Below, piece by piece: positions 12,860 to 24,575 of a stretch of DNA of 64,000 bases. Below the pieces are notes generated by a model. It ran no database searches, was not told the DNA's origin, and worked only from the letters and a program-made list of their open reading frames with translations. The DNA comes from Charina bottae (taxonomy: Eukaryota > Chordata > Lepidosauria > Squamata > Charinaidae): assembly GCA_023362775.1 (NCBI GenBank), contig JALMGJ010000017.1:22971001-23035000 (forward strand). Direction: 5' to 3'. A program made the translations under genes and the position numbers. Each line of letters opens with the position of its first letter. Positions within the stretch are counted from its first letter, which is position 1.

Positions 12860-13800
12860 AAACTGGACACTGAAAGTATGGTCTTCAACTTGGAACTCAG
12901 GCAGTCAAAAGGCAAGCTAAAAATGCAACTCTTCCCAGTTGGTTTGACCCCTCTAGTTCTAACAGATAACTTCTCTTCACCCTGGAAGCAGGCGGTAGAA
13001 TATAAGCTGGCTTCATATGGGCTCTCTCCGCTATTCTTAATATCATTAGGTTATGACCAAGCTAAGCATCTAATCGTTCAAAGAATAAGGGACATGGAGT
13101 TCCAGATTGAAGTTAACAGGCTGACCTAACACGATAGAATTTGGATAAACAGGGGCGTATGGGAACCAGCAAGTTATTTGCTAAATCTAACTTTCCCTAA
13201 GCTGAGAATTGCATTCTTCAAAGCTAGATTCAATATTCTTCCATCTGCACTTCTTCAAGGCAGGTATAATAAAATCCCTATAGCTGAGTATCTGCCCATG
13301 TGGTGAAGAGGAAGTTGAAACCATCTCACATGTACTGTTACACTGTAAATTTTATAGAGACATTAGCTCAATCTACATTTTGCCCCTAGTAGATAAATTC
13401 CCTTGGAATCCAGATAATTTTTACGTTTACCATCTTCTTCAGGATCTAAAACCATACATTACATGTGCAGTAGCCAAATTTTGGGTTGCCACAATGAAAA
13501 TAAGACAAAACTGGCTAAAGAAATAATTCCCTCGTTTTAAATATTACTTTTAAATTGAAATATCTTAATTAATACATTGTTAGGGGATATATATATTTAT
13601 TTTTTATTTTATACTTATTAATGTTTTAGGCTCACATTACCTAGGTAACAAATGTATTAATATAGTAATAGCAGAGTGAATGCTATATTATTATGAGATA
13701 TATTTTATTAGTTGGTAGTATATTATTGTATTTCTTTGTTTTACTTTGTCCTTCTTTTTCTCCTTTTAAATTTTGCTGGTCATTGACTGAATAAATATTA
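12860..13800 (+). pseudogene. Decayed LINE, C-terminal part of ORF2
   Basis: In broken frames the plus strand encodes FFKARFNILPSALLQGRYNK, then a Cys/His-rich stretch resembling the zinc knuckle after a LINE reverse transcriptase (CPxG...HxLLxC), and later KFWVATMKIRQNWLKK. Several frameshifts and stops are present. An AT-rich tail with TGAATAAATATTATTG lies at about 13785-13803. The clade is uncertain: it is clearly not BovB or the L2 type seen here, and an R4/Dong-like or similar LINE is my guess. Confidence 0.5.
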
Positions 13801-14449
13801 TTGAAAGGCAAGCTAAGCCCTCTAACTAGGGCTCCTCAGTCAAAACCAAGGACCAATTCTTGCTTTCATATCTCAATAGCACTGCAACCCCCAACCTCCC
13901 CCTTCCTTTATAGATATACAATATTCTTAATTTATGTATTTCTGTGCTTCCCTAGGAAATGGTACACTGAACCAATCACACATCAGACATAAAGTGATGC
14001 ATTCTAAGTTTTTATGTAGTCAGTAGAATATACAGTTCAGTTCAGACCATTACACCATCTGGAATTTTAATAATGCTAATCAGTTGATGGTTACCCGTGT
14101 GTCTTCTGAGTTTTCCTCCTGATCTAACACAGGATTTTAAAGTTTACATTTGAAAATTTTATATCAGCTGACTCCAAAACTCAGTATGTTAACTATTATA
14201 CTTCCCAGAATTCCGAGCCAGAATGGCCAAAGTTGGAGGTAATCATTTTCTTATATGGTTGAGCAATGCTTCAGAAAACCTTTTGACGAGGGACTTTGGA
14301 ACATTAAAGACAAAAGGACATCAATGTGTCTATGACTTTCTCAGAGGAAGTTTAAAAGCTGCCTCCTTGAGCTTCTGAACAAAAGGTGGGATATAAATCA
14401 AATAAATATATTCAGTCTTTTCCAACCAAGTACCTTCCAGATGTTTCTG

Positions 14450-14525
14450 AAGTATTATTATTATTAAATTTGTGTGCCACCCAACTCCCAAAAACTCTGC
14501 GTGGCTCACAAGTAAATCATTTTTA
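14450..14525 (-). repeat. Small LINE 3' tail fragment
   Basis: TATTATTATTAAATTTGTG followed by CCACCCAACTCCC resembles the reversed L2-type 3' end at 37137. It is short and diverged. Confidence 0.35.
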
Positions 14526-15069
14526 AAAAATACAAAAATAAGGAATAAAAGATAGCAAGATGAGAGAAACCAGACTGGAACTGAAAAATACACCCACACA
14601 ATCCAAGGGGGCATCACTCACCACTGAGTATAACCTACAGGATCCCAAGATATAGTTATATGTTGAATGGGACCAGCACACAAGAAAGCAGTGGGTTTCA
14701 TTTATGCCAGGATAAGCAAGTAGCCACTAAAAAAGTGTAAGGCTCTTGACTTTTTTTTCCGGTCATAGCACCTTTGAATGGAGGCATCTGCAGGATCAGA
14801 AGCTTTTCTCAAGTGACAAAAGCAGCATAATGCCATACATTCTACCCCTTCCCTACATGCCTATGATGTCACAACATGCTTTCAAAAGCAACCAAGCTTG
14901 CATCGCAACACTAATTCCATTATTTGCCCTAGTTAACCAACCCCTCTCGCCCCATGTCTCTATCCTTGAACTCCCCAACCAGACCTCAGATGGGCAGTTG
15001 GTAGCAAGCAGTATACCATAAGGAACCAAGTTGACAAATAAATTTCAGATGTTTGCTGAACACTTAGGA

Positions 15070-15318
15070 CAGAGCTTTCCAAACTGTGTGTCGGGACATG
15101 TTAGTGTGTCAGCTGCAGTGTCTGGGTGTGTCGCGGCTGCTGCTGCTTCCTGGCTTCCACGCTGGTCCTAGTGCCTGCCTTGTGCCTTGCTGCCTCCAAA
15201 CGTGCTGTGATTCTGCGCAGGTCCTAGTGCCTGCCTTGTGCCCTGCTGTAAGAGTGTGTCGCAAAATGATGCATGTCTAAAAAGTGTGTCACCAACATGA
15301 AAAGTTTGGAAAGCTCTG
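15070..15318 (-). mobile_element. hAT MITE family A, copy 3
   Basis: It runs from CAGAGCTTTCCAAACTGTG to AGTTTGGAAAGCTCTG, with the perfect 8-bp duplication acttagga at 15062-15069 and 15319-15326. It is 249 bp with two internal modules. Confidence 0.9.
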
Positions 15319-16875
15319 ACTTAGGACATACGGAAGGAGCCTGTTCTCTTGAATGACTCAGAAAAGCAGGAAGGGAAACTCACACAAAAAAGTAAGGCAT
15401 CATCAGAAGACTACTGAGAAGTTCATTCCCAATTCTAAAATAATTCAACATTATACATCCTCAATTGTGCATCACATGCCTATAAATGATGGGGTTCAAA
15501 TATCATACTTAGCCATTGTTTACTGAATACACCACAATTTGCTAGGTTTACAAAACATACTAGCCCAAAACAAATATACCACATTGTGTCTTCGGTCTTA
15601 TAAAATCTATGTACTTATTTACTGAGGCTTATACACAGTTCCAATTGCAAGAGACTCTGAACAGCTTACGCTCCAGTATAAGTAACCAGGTTAAAGTAGC
15701 ACAGCATCAAGGAACAAACAAGAGTCAATGATGTTGATTCTCTATAAAAGACCACCCAACAAAGGTCCTCTAGAAAAGCCAGGTCTTAGTGGCCTCAAAT
15801 CCTAGCAGGATCAGTGCCACCCTAATTTCTGGTGGTATGCTCTTCCAGAGAAGAGAGGCAACAGCAAAGGTCTGCCCCTGTGGTCCCTAATGGCGACACT
15901 CCCTAGAAGTCAACATCATATGATTTTTACCAGCCGTTAATGTACCTAAGACAATATGCCAATGCACCAGATTCAACCTCTGTACACAGCATGAAACACA
16001 GATTTTCACAAACACTGCTGATGTAAGTCTCCCATTTATAGCAAACCTACTCATCTTTTAGGCAACTGATCTTAAACATTTTGTCATCTTATTATTGCTA
16101 TTCATTACGTTTCTAAACTTACTTACTGTATGAATAATCAGCATTCTCTGGACTACTAAATTAAAACATTAAAAACAATAAAATGCACTGATAAGTGACA
16201 GAAAAGGGGTCAATAAAAATATTTAGAAGCCAATGTAATCCTATCTTTCTGCTTGACATTTAGATTGCTTAAGATAACAAAAAAAAAGTAAGTCATAAAG
16301 ATTAAAATACAGAACCAGAAAAGCATTTTCAAGATAACCACAGCAAATATGTAGGTATCTGAGAGGGGGAAAAAACTGTCTGGGATATTTTCCAGCACAA
16401 CTTACTTACTGATTCAAGAAGAAAAACTCTGTTTGTTTAAAAAGAAAAGGAACTGCTGACACTGAAGACCTACTTGACACAAATACTTCTGGGAAAGATT
16501 CACTTGACATTACTGACATTTCTGTGAGTTAAAGCAATATTCATTGTGAAGTTCTACTAAGTAATTGACAATCTCTACTTTAATTAGTACAGAACATCAC
16601 TAATAAGGGTTTTTTTAATGAAAAGTTTGGTTGTTTTTTTACTATGGACAGTGCTCTGTAAACTCCTTAACAAACATTGGATAGAAGCCATTTTTTAAAA
16701 AGACCTTAGTACAACTTACTGCTCTTTAGATAAAGCATCAGTTCTTCATGCATGTACAGTATCTAATCTCTAGCACATGTATACAAGAACTCACTGAACA
16801 AAATCCATCTCCTTCAAAATCACCAGGATTCCCTTGCATACCATCTGCAAATTCTAGCATTCAAATTAGATTTTA

Positions 16876-17258
16876 CAGCTAGTCCTCGCTTAACGACCAG
16901 AATTTTGGTCGCTAAGCAGTGCAGTCATTAAGCGAGGCATCACGTGACTGGACCCGATTTTACAACCATTTTTACCACAGTTGTTAAGCGAATCGCAGTG
17001 GTGGTCAAGCGAATCAATGGTTCCCTATTGATTTGGCTTGTCGGAAGTCGGCTGGGAAGGTCACAAATTGCAATCACATGACCACAGGGCACTGCAACTT
17101 TTTGTAAATGCGAGCCAGTTGCCAAGCACCCAAATCACGTGACCACAGGGGTGGTGCGACGGTTGTAACTTTGAGGATCGGTCATAAGTAACTTTTTTTA
17201 GCCCCAACGTATCCCCGAACCATCATTAAACTAATGGTCATTAAGTGAGAACTACCTG
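16876..17258. mobile_element. Palindromic MITE family C, copy 2
   Basis: The ends are CAGCTAGTCCTCGCTTAACG and AAGTGAGAACTACCTG, roughly complementary. Repeated GCTTAACGAC / GTTAAGCG motifs and two CACGTGAC/CATGACCACA blocks occur inside. It belongs with the copies at 5288 and 31000. Confidence 0.65.
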
Positions 17259-17384
17259 TATTACAAACCCAACTTTAAAAGAACAGGAAAGTTTTAGACT
17301 GAACATGGGGATTTTTTTTTACACATAAACTGTTGTTTTTAAAGAAAATTCTACAAAACACAATGCAGCTTTCACCATATTAAA

Positions 17385-17720
17385 CCGTGAACAACCTTCC
17401 CCAACCTTATGTCCTCCAAATATATGGGAACCACAGCTCCTGGGATTCTTTCCAATATTAGCTATCAATTGGCATGAATATTGCTTTAACTCACAGCTAT
17501 CAATTCTGGGAGCTGTAGTCCCAACACATCTAGAGAACACAATTTAGATAAATTTGGCCGCTGGTATTTTAGCAACTGGGGTTTACTGATCATGTTAACC
17601 CATAGTTTATTTAATTATGATTTCTTGAATAAGTCACAACTAGCTGGGTTCATTCAAAACCCTAAGTCATAAACTATGGTCTATAAATCATAATGGTGGA
17701 TGGATTCACATGACATACTC
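17385..17720. repeat. Two decayed palindromic repeats
   Basis: 17385-17535 has facing motifs ACCACAGCTCCTGGGA and TGGGAGCTGTAGTCCC. 17575-17715 has facing ATAGTTTATTTAATTATGA and TCATAAACTATGG. Both resemble old non-autonomous DNA elements. No boundaries or target duplications are visible. Confidence 0.4.
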
Positions 17721-19387
17721 TGCTAACACCAAGTAACTGCAGTGCAACACAGACAGGATAGAAACAAAATACTGAAAACCTTGGAAGCATCACACAGATG
17801 CTACTACATGCAAGTTTAGAAAGATTCTTTGCAACATGCTTTTTCAATAGAAAACCTTAATAGTTAATTGATTCTCCTCTTTAGTAGCAATGTAACAAAA
17901 TGACCAACACGTACATTATAACAATCCACATCATCATCACCACTGTCACCTCAACTCACATTTTAGGTTTAAAAAAAAAAAAGAGCAGAGAATGTTATCA
18001 GTGATAACAGATCCTCCAACACCTGATACATTTTATTCTTAAAAAATCAGGACCATTTCATCCAAGAGGTCTCTTCTACTTGAAAGCTAATTGCATAATA
18101 CAGTAGGATGCTATTTATGTATGATACAACATGTGTCCATTTTGCTGCATACATTCAACTCACACTTTCACAAGCTTCAAGCAATTGGTTTCCAAAGCAT
18201 GGGGAGAGACCCACATGTCACACTCTCACCACCCACTCACACCAGTCTGAAATGAAAGATCAGCAAAAGGTGGTTCCTGCCCTCCATGCATTCACAGTTG
18301 TGGTCATGCAGATCAGTTAGCTTCATACACAAACGTGGCTATAGTTTCACTTCCTCACCAACATGGGCAATTGGTAGCGGTAGTACCAAAGAATGCCTTC
18401 CCATCTCCTCTACTTTTGGATTCAAACACCTGAAAGCAGCTATACACAAATGTAAAAATAGCAACTCTGAACTTAGGCATTTGTCATATGACTAAGCTGT
18501 ATGTGGAATTCATGTACTGCAGTTTCCTGGACAGATATATATTAGGCATAAAAAGGGGCTTACGTTAGCACGAGATGATCACATATAGTATCCTGGTAGA
18601 CCTGGGAAAACATAGATTCCAATCCACACTATGAAACTTGCTGGCTAGGAATTACTCTCACTCAAACTAGCCATCCAAGAAGGTAAACATAAGAACAGGA
18701 AAAGAAAGAAACTGCATATACTACCATCTTCACTTTTTAAAGGAAAGGCAGGATGAAAGTGTAATAGATAGGCAGCAGTCTGGAGTGGGAAAAGAACAGA
18801 GAGAAAATGTAAATTCAGTATCTGCTATACTGAAATACCACCATTTCATTTTCCTAAGGAAATCAATGTATATTTTTGCTCCAAGTTTCATAATTAAATT
18901 TTATACAGCACACTGAGTACTAATGCATGCACACACGTTCTCAGATTCTAAGAATCACTTAAGAGAAAAGCAGCACTCTAGTTAGGTAGATCAGAATTAT
19001 TTACTCCCTATGTTGCAGACTTGGAACTAAGTGGAAAGAATCATAGCTTGTTAAGGCCACATTCAGCCTAATGATGCACAGGTAGACTTAGGTTACAATC
19101 CCATACTCACATAATTAGGGAGTAAATAACCTCAGAAGAATAAAATTCAAACTGATCTTTCTAAAGTGGGAAACCGTTTTGTTAGTTCAGCTCAGACACT
19201 TATGAAAAGTTTAGTGCAGGGAGAGGAGGGGGAATCAAATCCATACATCTCAGCTGTTGGACTACAACTGACCACAAGCTGAATGGGGATCTGCAAATAA
19301 AATAGCTGCCAAAATAAATACATAAATGCAATTTTTAGCATAGTTCCCAAATCACGAGAAACAATTTGACTTTACTCTGTAGCCTGA

Positions 19388-19870
19388 CCCCATGTTGGAA
19401 TATTGTGTCCAGCTCTTTGCATTTCACCTTAAGGAGGAGATGAACAAATCAAACAGGTTCAGGAGATGGCAACTAAGAGGATCAGGGATATGGAAAACAA
19501 ATCTCAGAAAGGTTATGGAAATAGGACTATTTAGCAGAGACAGAAGGCTAATGACAGACAAGGATAGTACCCCTGAAATATCTGTCACATATTAGAGGAA
19601 AAAACTTGTTTCCCAATCCAGAAAAACAGGGCAGAGTTTAATGGGCTAGTTAGGAGGGGAGATTTTGGCTGAACATTAGAAGTAACTTCTTAAAGGCACA
19701 GCAATTAACAGTGCAATATATTCAACTAATGGGAGGGGTTTCACTTGCCAGTTTTCCAACAAAAGCTGGACAGCCATTTGCTGAGGATGCTCCAGCTGTG
19801 TATTTTCTGCTGCCAACAGGGAACTGGATGGATTGCAAGGCCCTTGCCTAACTCTATGGTAGTAAACCAG
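19388..19870 (+). repeat. CR1-type LINE 3' end
   Basis: The 5' part translates as LEYCVQLFAFHLKEEMNKS and FSRDRRLMTD, resembling the C-terminus of CR1 ORF2. The 3' part has gctggacagccatttgctg and ggatggattgcaaggccct, matching the CR1 3' UTR pattern. It is broken by stops and 5' truncated. Confidence 0.7.
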
Positions 19871-21492
19871 GGACTTCCTGATTCATAGCCTTGGCAGCTC
19901 TATATACCTACAAGTACCAACACCTATTATGGCAATCAGCAAGCTAGAAAAATCTTATTAAGAATTCCTCAGGATCAAAAGAAATGACACGTTTTTCAAA
20001 TTAAACAGGAGATCTTTGCTTTTTTAAAAATAGCTTATAATTACAAGGAAACCATTTAAAAGCTTGCATTTAAAAACTAATGAAATAAAGCCCCCCCCTT
20101 AAAAAAAATTGCAGGCATGGCTTCCAATACACTCAAGAGGAGCACTTTTTAAAAATTCCCTGCTTTACAAGAACACTTGAATTCCTTTGTTTACTCAGTT
20201 TCCCCTTAACATTTTAAATCGGAAAGAAAATACAATCAAGTGGAACATTACAGAGTAGCTTCTCCAAGAGGCATGGCTGAGTTTAATGAAACTGCAAACC
20301 CTAAAGAAAGGAACAAAAAAAATGAAGCCCTCTTGCCCCATTCCTAACAGTAACACCGTGTCTGCAAGCACAGGAAGAGAATCAGGGATCCTTCTTTCTC
20401 AATGGACAAATTCGTTTTCCTGTTTGTCACCGAGTCTAGCAAGCGCCCCCTAGAAAGAGCTCTGCTGCTTTTCATTAACTGCTCCTCTCTTCTTTCTTTG
20501 CCCTTTACTTGCCCTAAATTTCATCATTGAGAAAGCAAGAAGTGAAAAGAGCCTTACTCTCCCCACTACCTCAAAAAACCTAATCGGATGAAACCACTCA
20601 TTAAAAAAAAGTAATTGGATTTAGGTCAATTGCATCTAAAATAATTATGTGCAAGGGGGAAGGGGAGGAGTCTCAGGGAGTAGACTGGCACCGATTTTCA
20701 TAAAGGGCCAGCTCTTCTAACTCCGTGAATATGGAAATAGTAGCCACACCTGAAAACCAGCAAAAAATGGGGGTGGGGGACATAAGATTAAAGCTTCTTT
20801 TTCCTTGCTATGTCAACCAGTTATCTCCCACATCACCAAGGGGAAGGACAAAAAGGGAAACATTTATTTATAAAACAGATTTCATATAAGGAAGTAAAAC
20901 CCCAGAATAACTCCACTACCCTCCTCCCCCTCCCCCGTCCATTCCCAAGTGTGCTGCTGCCACCTTTTCTGGACTAGTTTCTCTCCCCATCATCAATTCT
21001 CCACCTTCCCGTTTTCTTTCTTTGAACTGCTGGACAGACAAGCAATTTGGGCGGGGAGGGGAATTTTTACCTACCCACCTCTTCAAATGAAACTCACTTA
21101 AAAAAGAAAAACTGAAACAACAGGAAGGAAGTGTCCTCTAATCTTACTTTTAATATTTTCACGGGGAAAAAATGAGTTAATTACAGAAGCTTGAAGCGAT
21201 CCAGACAGGCTTCCTCTTGGGGATAAGATCCATTAAACTCCAGGGAGATACCCGCCCGAATAAAGTCCACGTTAGGAGCTGGCCACCGTTGGCCAGCTTG
21301 GTGCCCCCTTACTGAGGAGGCAGCCCACGGCACTCGTGAGATTTACCCTCGAGTAAGACCGCCGTCAGGTGGGGGTGGCAGGAGGAGTGGGAAGGTGCAA
21401 AGAGAGAGCCCCCTATTTCAAAAAATATCGATGGAGAAGTCGTGAAAGAATGAGAGCTTTCTGCTTTTTGAGAAGGAAGAAACATGACTCAC

Positions 21493-21552
21493 CGGGATCA
21501 AAGTCAGGAACAACCGCCTGATATTGGGGTCCCACTCTCATTCCGCCTCCTC
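21493..21552 (-). CDS. RCOR1: RCOR1 (CoREST) coding exon 2
   Basis: This 60-bp exon encodes GGGGMRVGPQYQAVVPDFDP, with the first Gly codon split from exon 1 (G|GA) and a trailing G that fits the Ala codon expected next (human reads PDFDPAK). The acceptor is TTGTCAG on the minus strand and the donor is GTGAGTCATG. Joined to exon 1, the frame reads SSSDEEHGGGGMRVGPQYQ, the same as human RCOR1 over this stretch. It precedes the ELM2 region. Later exons should lie to the left, but none was recognised in the 21.5 kb available. Confidence 0.94.
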
Positions 21553-21703
21553 CTGACAACATTAAAAACAAAGAATTGTTATTTCCCAATTCTAGCTTTC
21601 CCTCCCTTCCCCCCCCCCCGGGCTGTAGCTCTGATCGAGAGTTGTGGGGTTTTGAGGGAGACAGCGGCCACCCTCTCTTCTCCTCTGTTCCCCAAAGACT
21701 CAC
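21553..21703 (-). other. RCOR1: RCOR1 intron 1 (151 bp)
   Basis: This is a very short GT-AG intron between the first two coding exons, with phase 1 at both ends. On the minus strand it begins GTGAGTCTTTGGGG and ends in ATGTTGTCAG. Near its middle the minus strand carries a run of nine or ten G (C-run on the plus strand at about 21610-21619). Both frames running through the intron lose RCOR1 homology exactly at the splice sites. Confidence 0.9.
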
Positions 21704-21920
21704 CGTGCTCCTCATCGCTGGAAGATCCGGAGCTGCCTTCTTCCCAGTTGTTGCTGCTGCTATTCCCATTGGGCGCTGCTGCCGCTGCCAAACTTTTATT
21801 ATTCCCATTGTTAGCGCTGGCGGAGGCGCTGTTGGAAGCGCTGGCCGCGCTGCTGGCATTATTGTTCCTGCCCCTTCTCTTCCCTGAGACCTCTGGGCCC
21901 TTCTCTATCATGGTTGGCAT
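21704..21920 (-). CDS. RCOR1: RCOR1 (CoREST) coding exon 1
   Basis: This encodes the N-terminus of REST corepressor 1, the nuclear scaffold that joins LSD1/KDM1A to HDAC1/2 and REST to silence neuronal genes. The 72 complete codons begin MPTMIEKGPEVSGKRRGR, pass through an Asn/Ala/Ser-rich low-complexity stretch, and end EEGSSGSSSDEEH plus one base. Start and end match vertebrate RCOR1 as I remember it (human MPAMVEKGPEVSGKRRGR); the Ala-rich middle looks about 30 residues shorter than human. The SANT and ELM2 domains lie in later exons outside the recognised sequence. The donor after base 21704 is GTGAGT. The start was chosen by homology. Its context is weak (C at -3), whereas Met4 has A at -3, so leaky initiation is possible. 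The frame also stays open upstream to an ATG at 22121 without a stop, so a longer N-terminus cannot be excluded from sequence alone. Confidence 0.95.
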
Positions 21921-22041
21921 GGGGGGCGGGGGGGAGGCGGCCAAGAAAAAGCCCGGACTCAGAATTTGGTGAGAAAAGGGGGAAAGAGTGCAGAAATAAC
22001 AGCAGGACTCTTCTCTTTCTGCAAAAAGGCAGGAGAGGAGA

Positions 22042-22060
22042 GGGGAGGGGAGGGGAGGGG
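22042..22060 (+). other. G-quadruplex-type motif in RCOR1 leader region
   Basis: Four GGGG runs are separated by single A residues within 19 bases on the plus strand, inside a longer GA-rich run (22030-22076). RCOR1 is transcribed from the other strand, so its RNA would carry the C-rich copy. The G-rich strand could fold in the DNA, about 120-140 bp upstream of the start codon. Confidence 0.6.
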
Positions 22061-22330
22061 AGAGGAGGGGGAGGGAAAAAGAAGAAGGAAAAAAAAACAG
22101 CTCCGGGGAAGTTGGCCGCAACTGAAGGCTTCGCGCTGCCCCTGCGCTATTTGCAAGTTTTAGATTGCGGGACTTTTCCTTCCTCGCTCCTTTTTTTTCA
22201 AATTCCCTGCAATGAGACGAAGCCTCGAACTTTAAGGCTCATCCCTTTCCTTGCACTTCCCTGCACTGGGACTAGTCACTGTCAACCTGAGCTGCTAGGC
22301 TCCCCGCGAGCCTGCCCCCCCGCTCCACCC

Positions 22331-22376
22331 ATTGGCCGCCCACACATTTTGGGAAGATTTCCTCACTCCCCATTGG
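22331..22376 (-). promoter_or_regulatory. Pair of CCAAT boxes upstream of RCOR1
   Basis: ATTGG occurs on the plus strand at 22331-22335 (CACCCATTGGCCGCC) and 22372-22376 (TCCCCATTGGTCC), which reads CCAAT towards RCOR1. The spacing is 41 bp, about four helical turns, as is common for NF-Y sites in CpG-island promoters. Binding is inferred from the motif only. Confidence 0.5.
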
Positions 22377-23510
22377 TCCTTCCTCCCCGTCCATCAAAGC
22401 CGGCCCGATGCTTCCGTTTGTTAAGTTAGGTGGAGAGGCGTATCGCCCGCTCTACGTGGTTAGAGCTTTGCAATCTCTACGCCCAATGATACAGCTTGTT
22501 CCAAGGCTACATTGTATCATTATAGGGGGAAAGAGGGGGAGTTCGGCAGCTGCCCTAAAGCCCGGCTGTAGAGCCCCGCTTAGGAAGGGGACGCGGGTCC
22601 AAAGGAGCCGGTTAGCGGGCCGCAGCAGGGCCAGCCGCAATCAAGCGGCCGCCTCTCCCGCTCTTCCTCTCGCTTCTGCCCTCAGAAAGAAGGGGTAAGA
22701 GTAGCTTGGGACTATTTTCTTCCACCACCCCCTCCTCCTTGGCGGAAGGCTACTGGCGACACGCTGAACAGTTTGAATGGAATCTCCATACAAAGAAACT
22801 AAAAGAACACCACGAAGTGTCTCCGCGTCCTCGCCGTACAGTTTCGACGCGTGTTCCCACGCGTGTGCGGGGAAAGCGGGTTCGCCCCCTTCTTTCGAGT
22901 GGCCAAACCTCCCTCTGTAACTGAAGCGATGCGTCCTTTTCGGGGGGAAAAAAGAGAGAGGCCGTGAGAGAAGGCGACTTGGGGCTTTGGAGAGGCAGAA
23001 AAACTCTGAATTGCTGGAGTTTTTAAGCAAATCGGGTTTGTCTCGTGGCGCTGAGTTGAGAGAGAAAGAGGGAAGCCAAGCTTTTCATCTAGGATAAAAT
23101 GAAGGCAACTTTCCCTGCCGATTTTCCCAGGCAGGGGACGGTTTGGAAAAGGGAAGAGGCTACCGATGTCGAGAGAACAATATCAAGGAAGGAAGAAAGG
23201 GCAGGGGAGGAAAATCCTGGATAAGATTTGAAATGTCTCCTTGAAATGTCGATGCCGTGTCGTGTATCCACCCACAGGCAACGCTGCTCGTTGGAATCCG
23301 CCACTAGGGCCGGAGACACACAGACGAGGCTAATGACACAAGCTGGATTAGCGTGAATTCCAAATGGGGGGAAGACCCCTTTCTCTGTTTCTTCCCCACC
23401 CACCCCGCTCACGAGGAGGAAGTGTGGTGGAGCTCAGAGAAAGAACTTGCCAACGTCTAACCATTTTTCTACATAGAGGAAGGCGGGGGGGGGGGGGCGG
23501 GCGGAGAGAG

Positions 23511-24450
23511 GCAGCCTTGAACATTTTATTGGAATGAAGTTACAGCCTGTCTTGTCCTCTGCAGAGCCTTTTTAAAAAGGGAACCAGATAATTTATTGAA
23601 CACCGACTTGTATGTCTTAGCCGCAAAGCAGAGAGTGAAACTTAAAAGAGAAAAATTGAAGTACCAAAGCAAGATGGTGGTTATTTTTCAATCATTACAG
23701 ATGCCTCTAGGTCCCAGCCCTGCTCTCAGGAGCCTCCTAGCCAGGAGCTGTCTCCAAAACTAATTGCTTTCTCTGGGCTTCCATCTTCCAAGTGGAGTTA
23801 GCAAAGCCAGCAAAGCATCTAGTGGTGTCTGACAGTCGGAACAGTTTAGGCAGAGATGTTTCTGCTGTGTTCCTTTGTAAACTTCAATAGTCCTCAAGAC
23901 TCTTAGGGCCTTCCCAGGGCTGAGATGAAGCATTCCCCACTCACCCTTTCCTCAGCAAAAAACTATACCCACAAGAAGTTTACTTTTCTCATTGCTGATC
24001 TCTACCCTACCTCTGTTTCAAGTCACTGCAGTCACCTGACTTCCCTTCAAGGTAATGGATGACAAATGACTTCTCCTCCCAGCTCAGTTAAAGTGCCATT
24101 TGCATGTCCTTGAGCCATCAGAAAATGTACCAGCCTAAAATCTACTGTCCCCATTGCAGATCCCTACCCTGTCCCTTTAGTCTGTGTTCTGGCTTGTTGC
24201 CAGATGGTGTGGTTCAAGTGTGCAGGGCATCTTAAGCAAAGCTACTGGTTAATCTTCTGGCTGTCCTGCTTTCCCCTGCTCTGCTGTAAATGTAACCAGC
24301 TGGAGAGAAACTCTCCACCAGTCATAGCACTGATGGGCTTAGCCATCTGTCAAAATTCTGTCGGCTTCAGCTTGCCGATCAATTGATCCAGTGTGCTTCC
24401 GTGGTGTGGAGTTTTGAAAGAGGCTAACCTTGAAGGCTGACCCTGGGAGC
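23511..24450. other. Intergenic DNA upstream of the CpG island
   Basis: No gene is seen. A segment at 24018-24060 (tcactgcagtcacctgactt and onward) is closely similar to 39122-39160, so it is probably part of an unnamed dispersed repeat. Confidence 0.5.
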
Positions 24451-24575
24451 GTCTACAGCAGAGGTGTCAGACACGTTGCCCCCAACGCTCCTGAGTGTGG
24501 CCCGAACCAGATTAAAATGCAATTGGGAAATACTTAACAAAATAAAATAAAAATACAATAAAACATACTGTAGAT

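Larger units (their letters stand above)
1..21492 (-). other. RCOR1: RCOR1 intron 2 (inferred), left part of window
   Basis: Everything left of the exon 2 donor should be intron 2 of RCOR1, which I recall as very long in mammals. I looked for the next expected coding segments (ELM2 start, SANT) on the minus strand by eye and saw none, so the intron probably continues past the window edge. It contains the mobile elements listed separately. Stretches where I recognise nothing, or only decayed repeat traces, are about 216-2095, 2430-3900, 4400-5285, 6615-7410, 9404-9990, 10690-12860, 13800-15060, 15320-16875, 17260-19385 and 19870-21220. Confidence 0.7.
21220..23510. promoter_or_regulatory. RCOR1: CpG island and promoter region of RCOR1
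   Basis: A CpG-rich tract surrounds exons 1 and 2 and extends about 1.6 kb upstream (rightwards), while flanking DNA is AT-rich and CpG-poor. I see no TATA box at a sensible distance from the start codon. Two inverted CCAAT boxes (ATTGG on the plus strand at 22331-22335 and 22372-22376) lie about 410-455 bp upstream of the ATG. The transcription start was not determined. The right half (22560-23500) is equally CpG-rich and could serve a divergent transcript, but no supported ORF is seen there. Confidence 0.75.

Noticed and set aside
21914..22429. 171-codon plus-strand frame over the RCOR1 leader
   Set aside because: It is the antisense of the RCOR1 leader and CpG island. The open frame comes from GC-rich, purine-rich composition.
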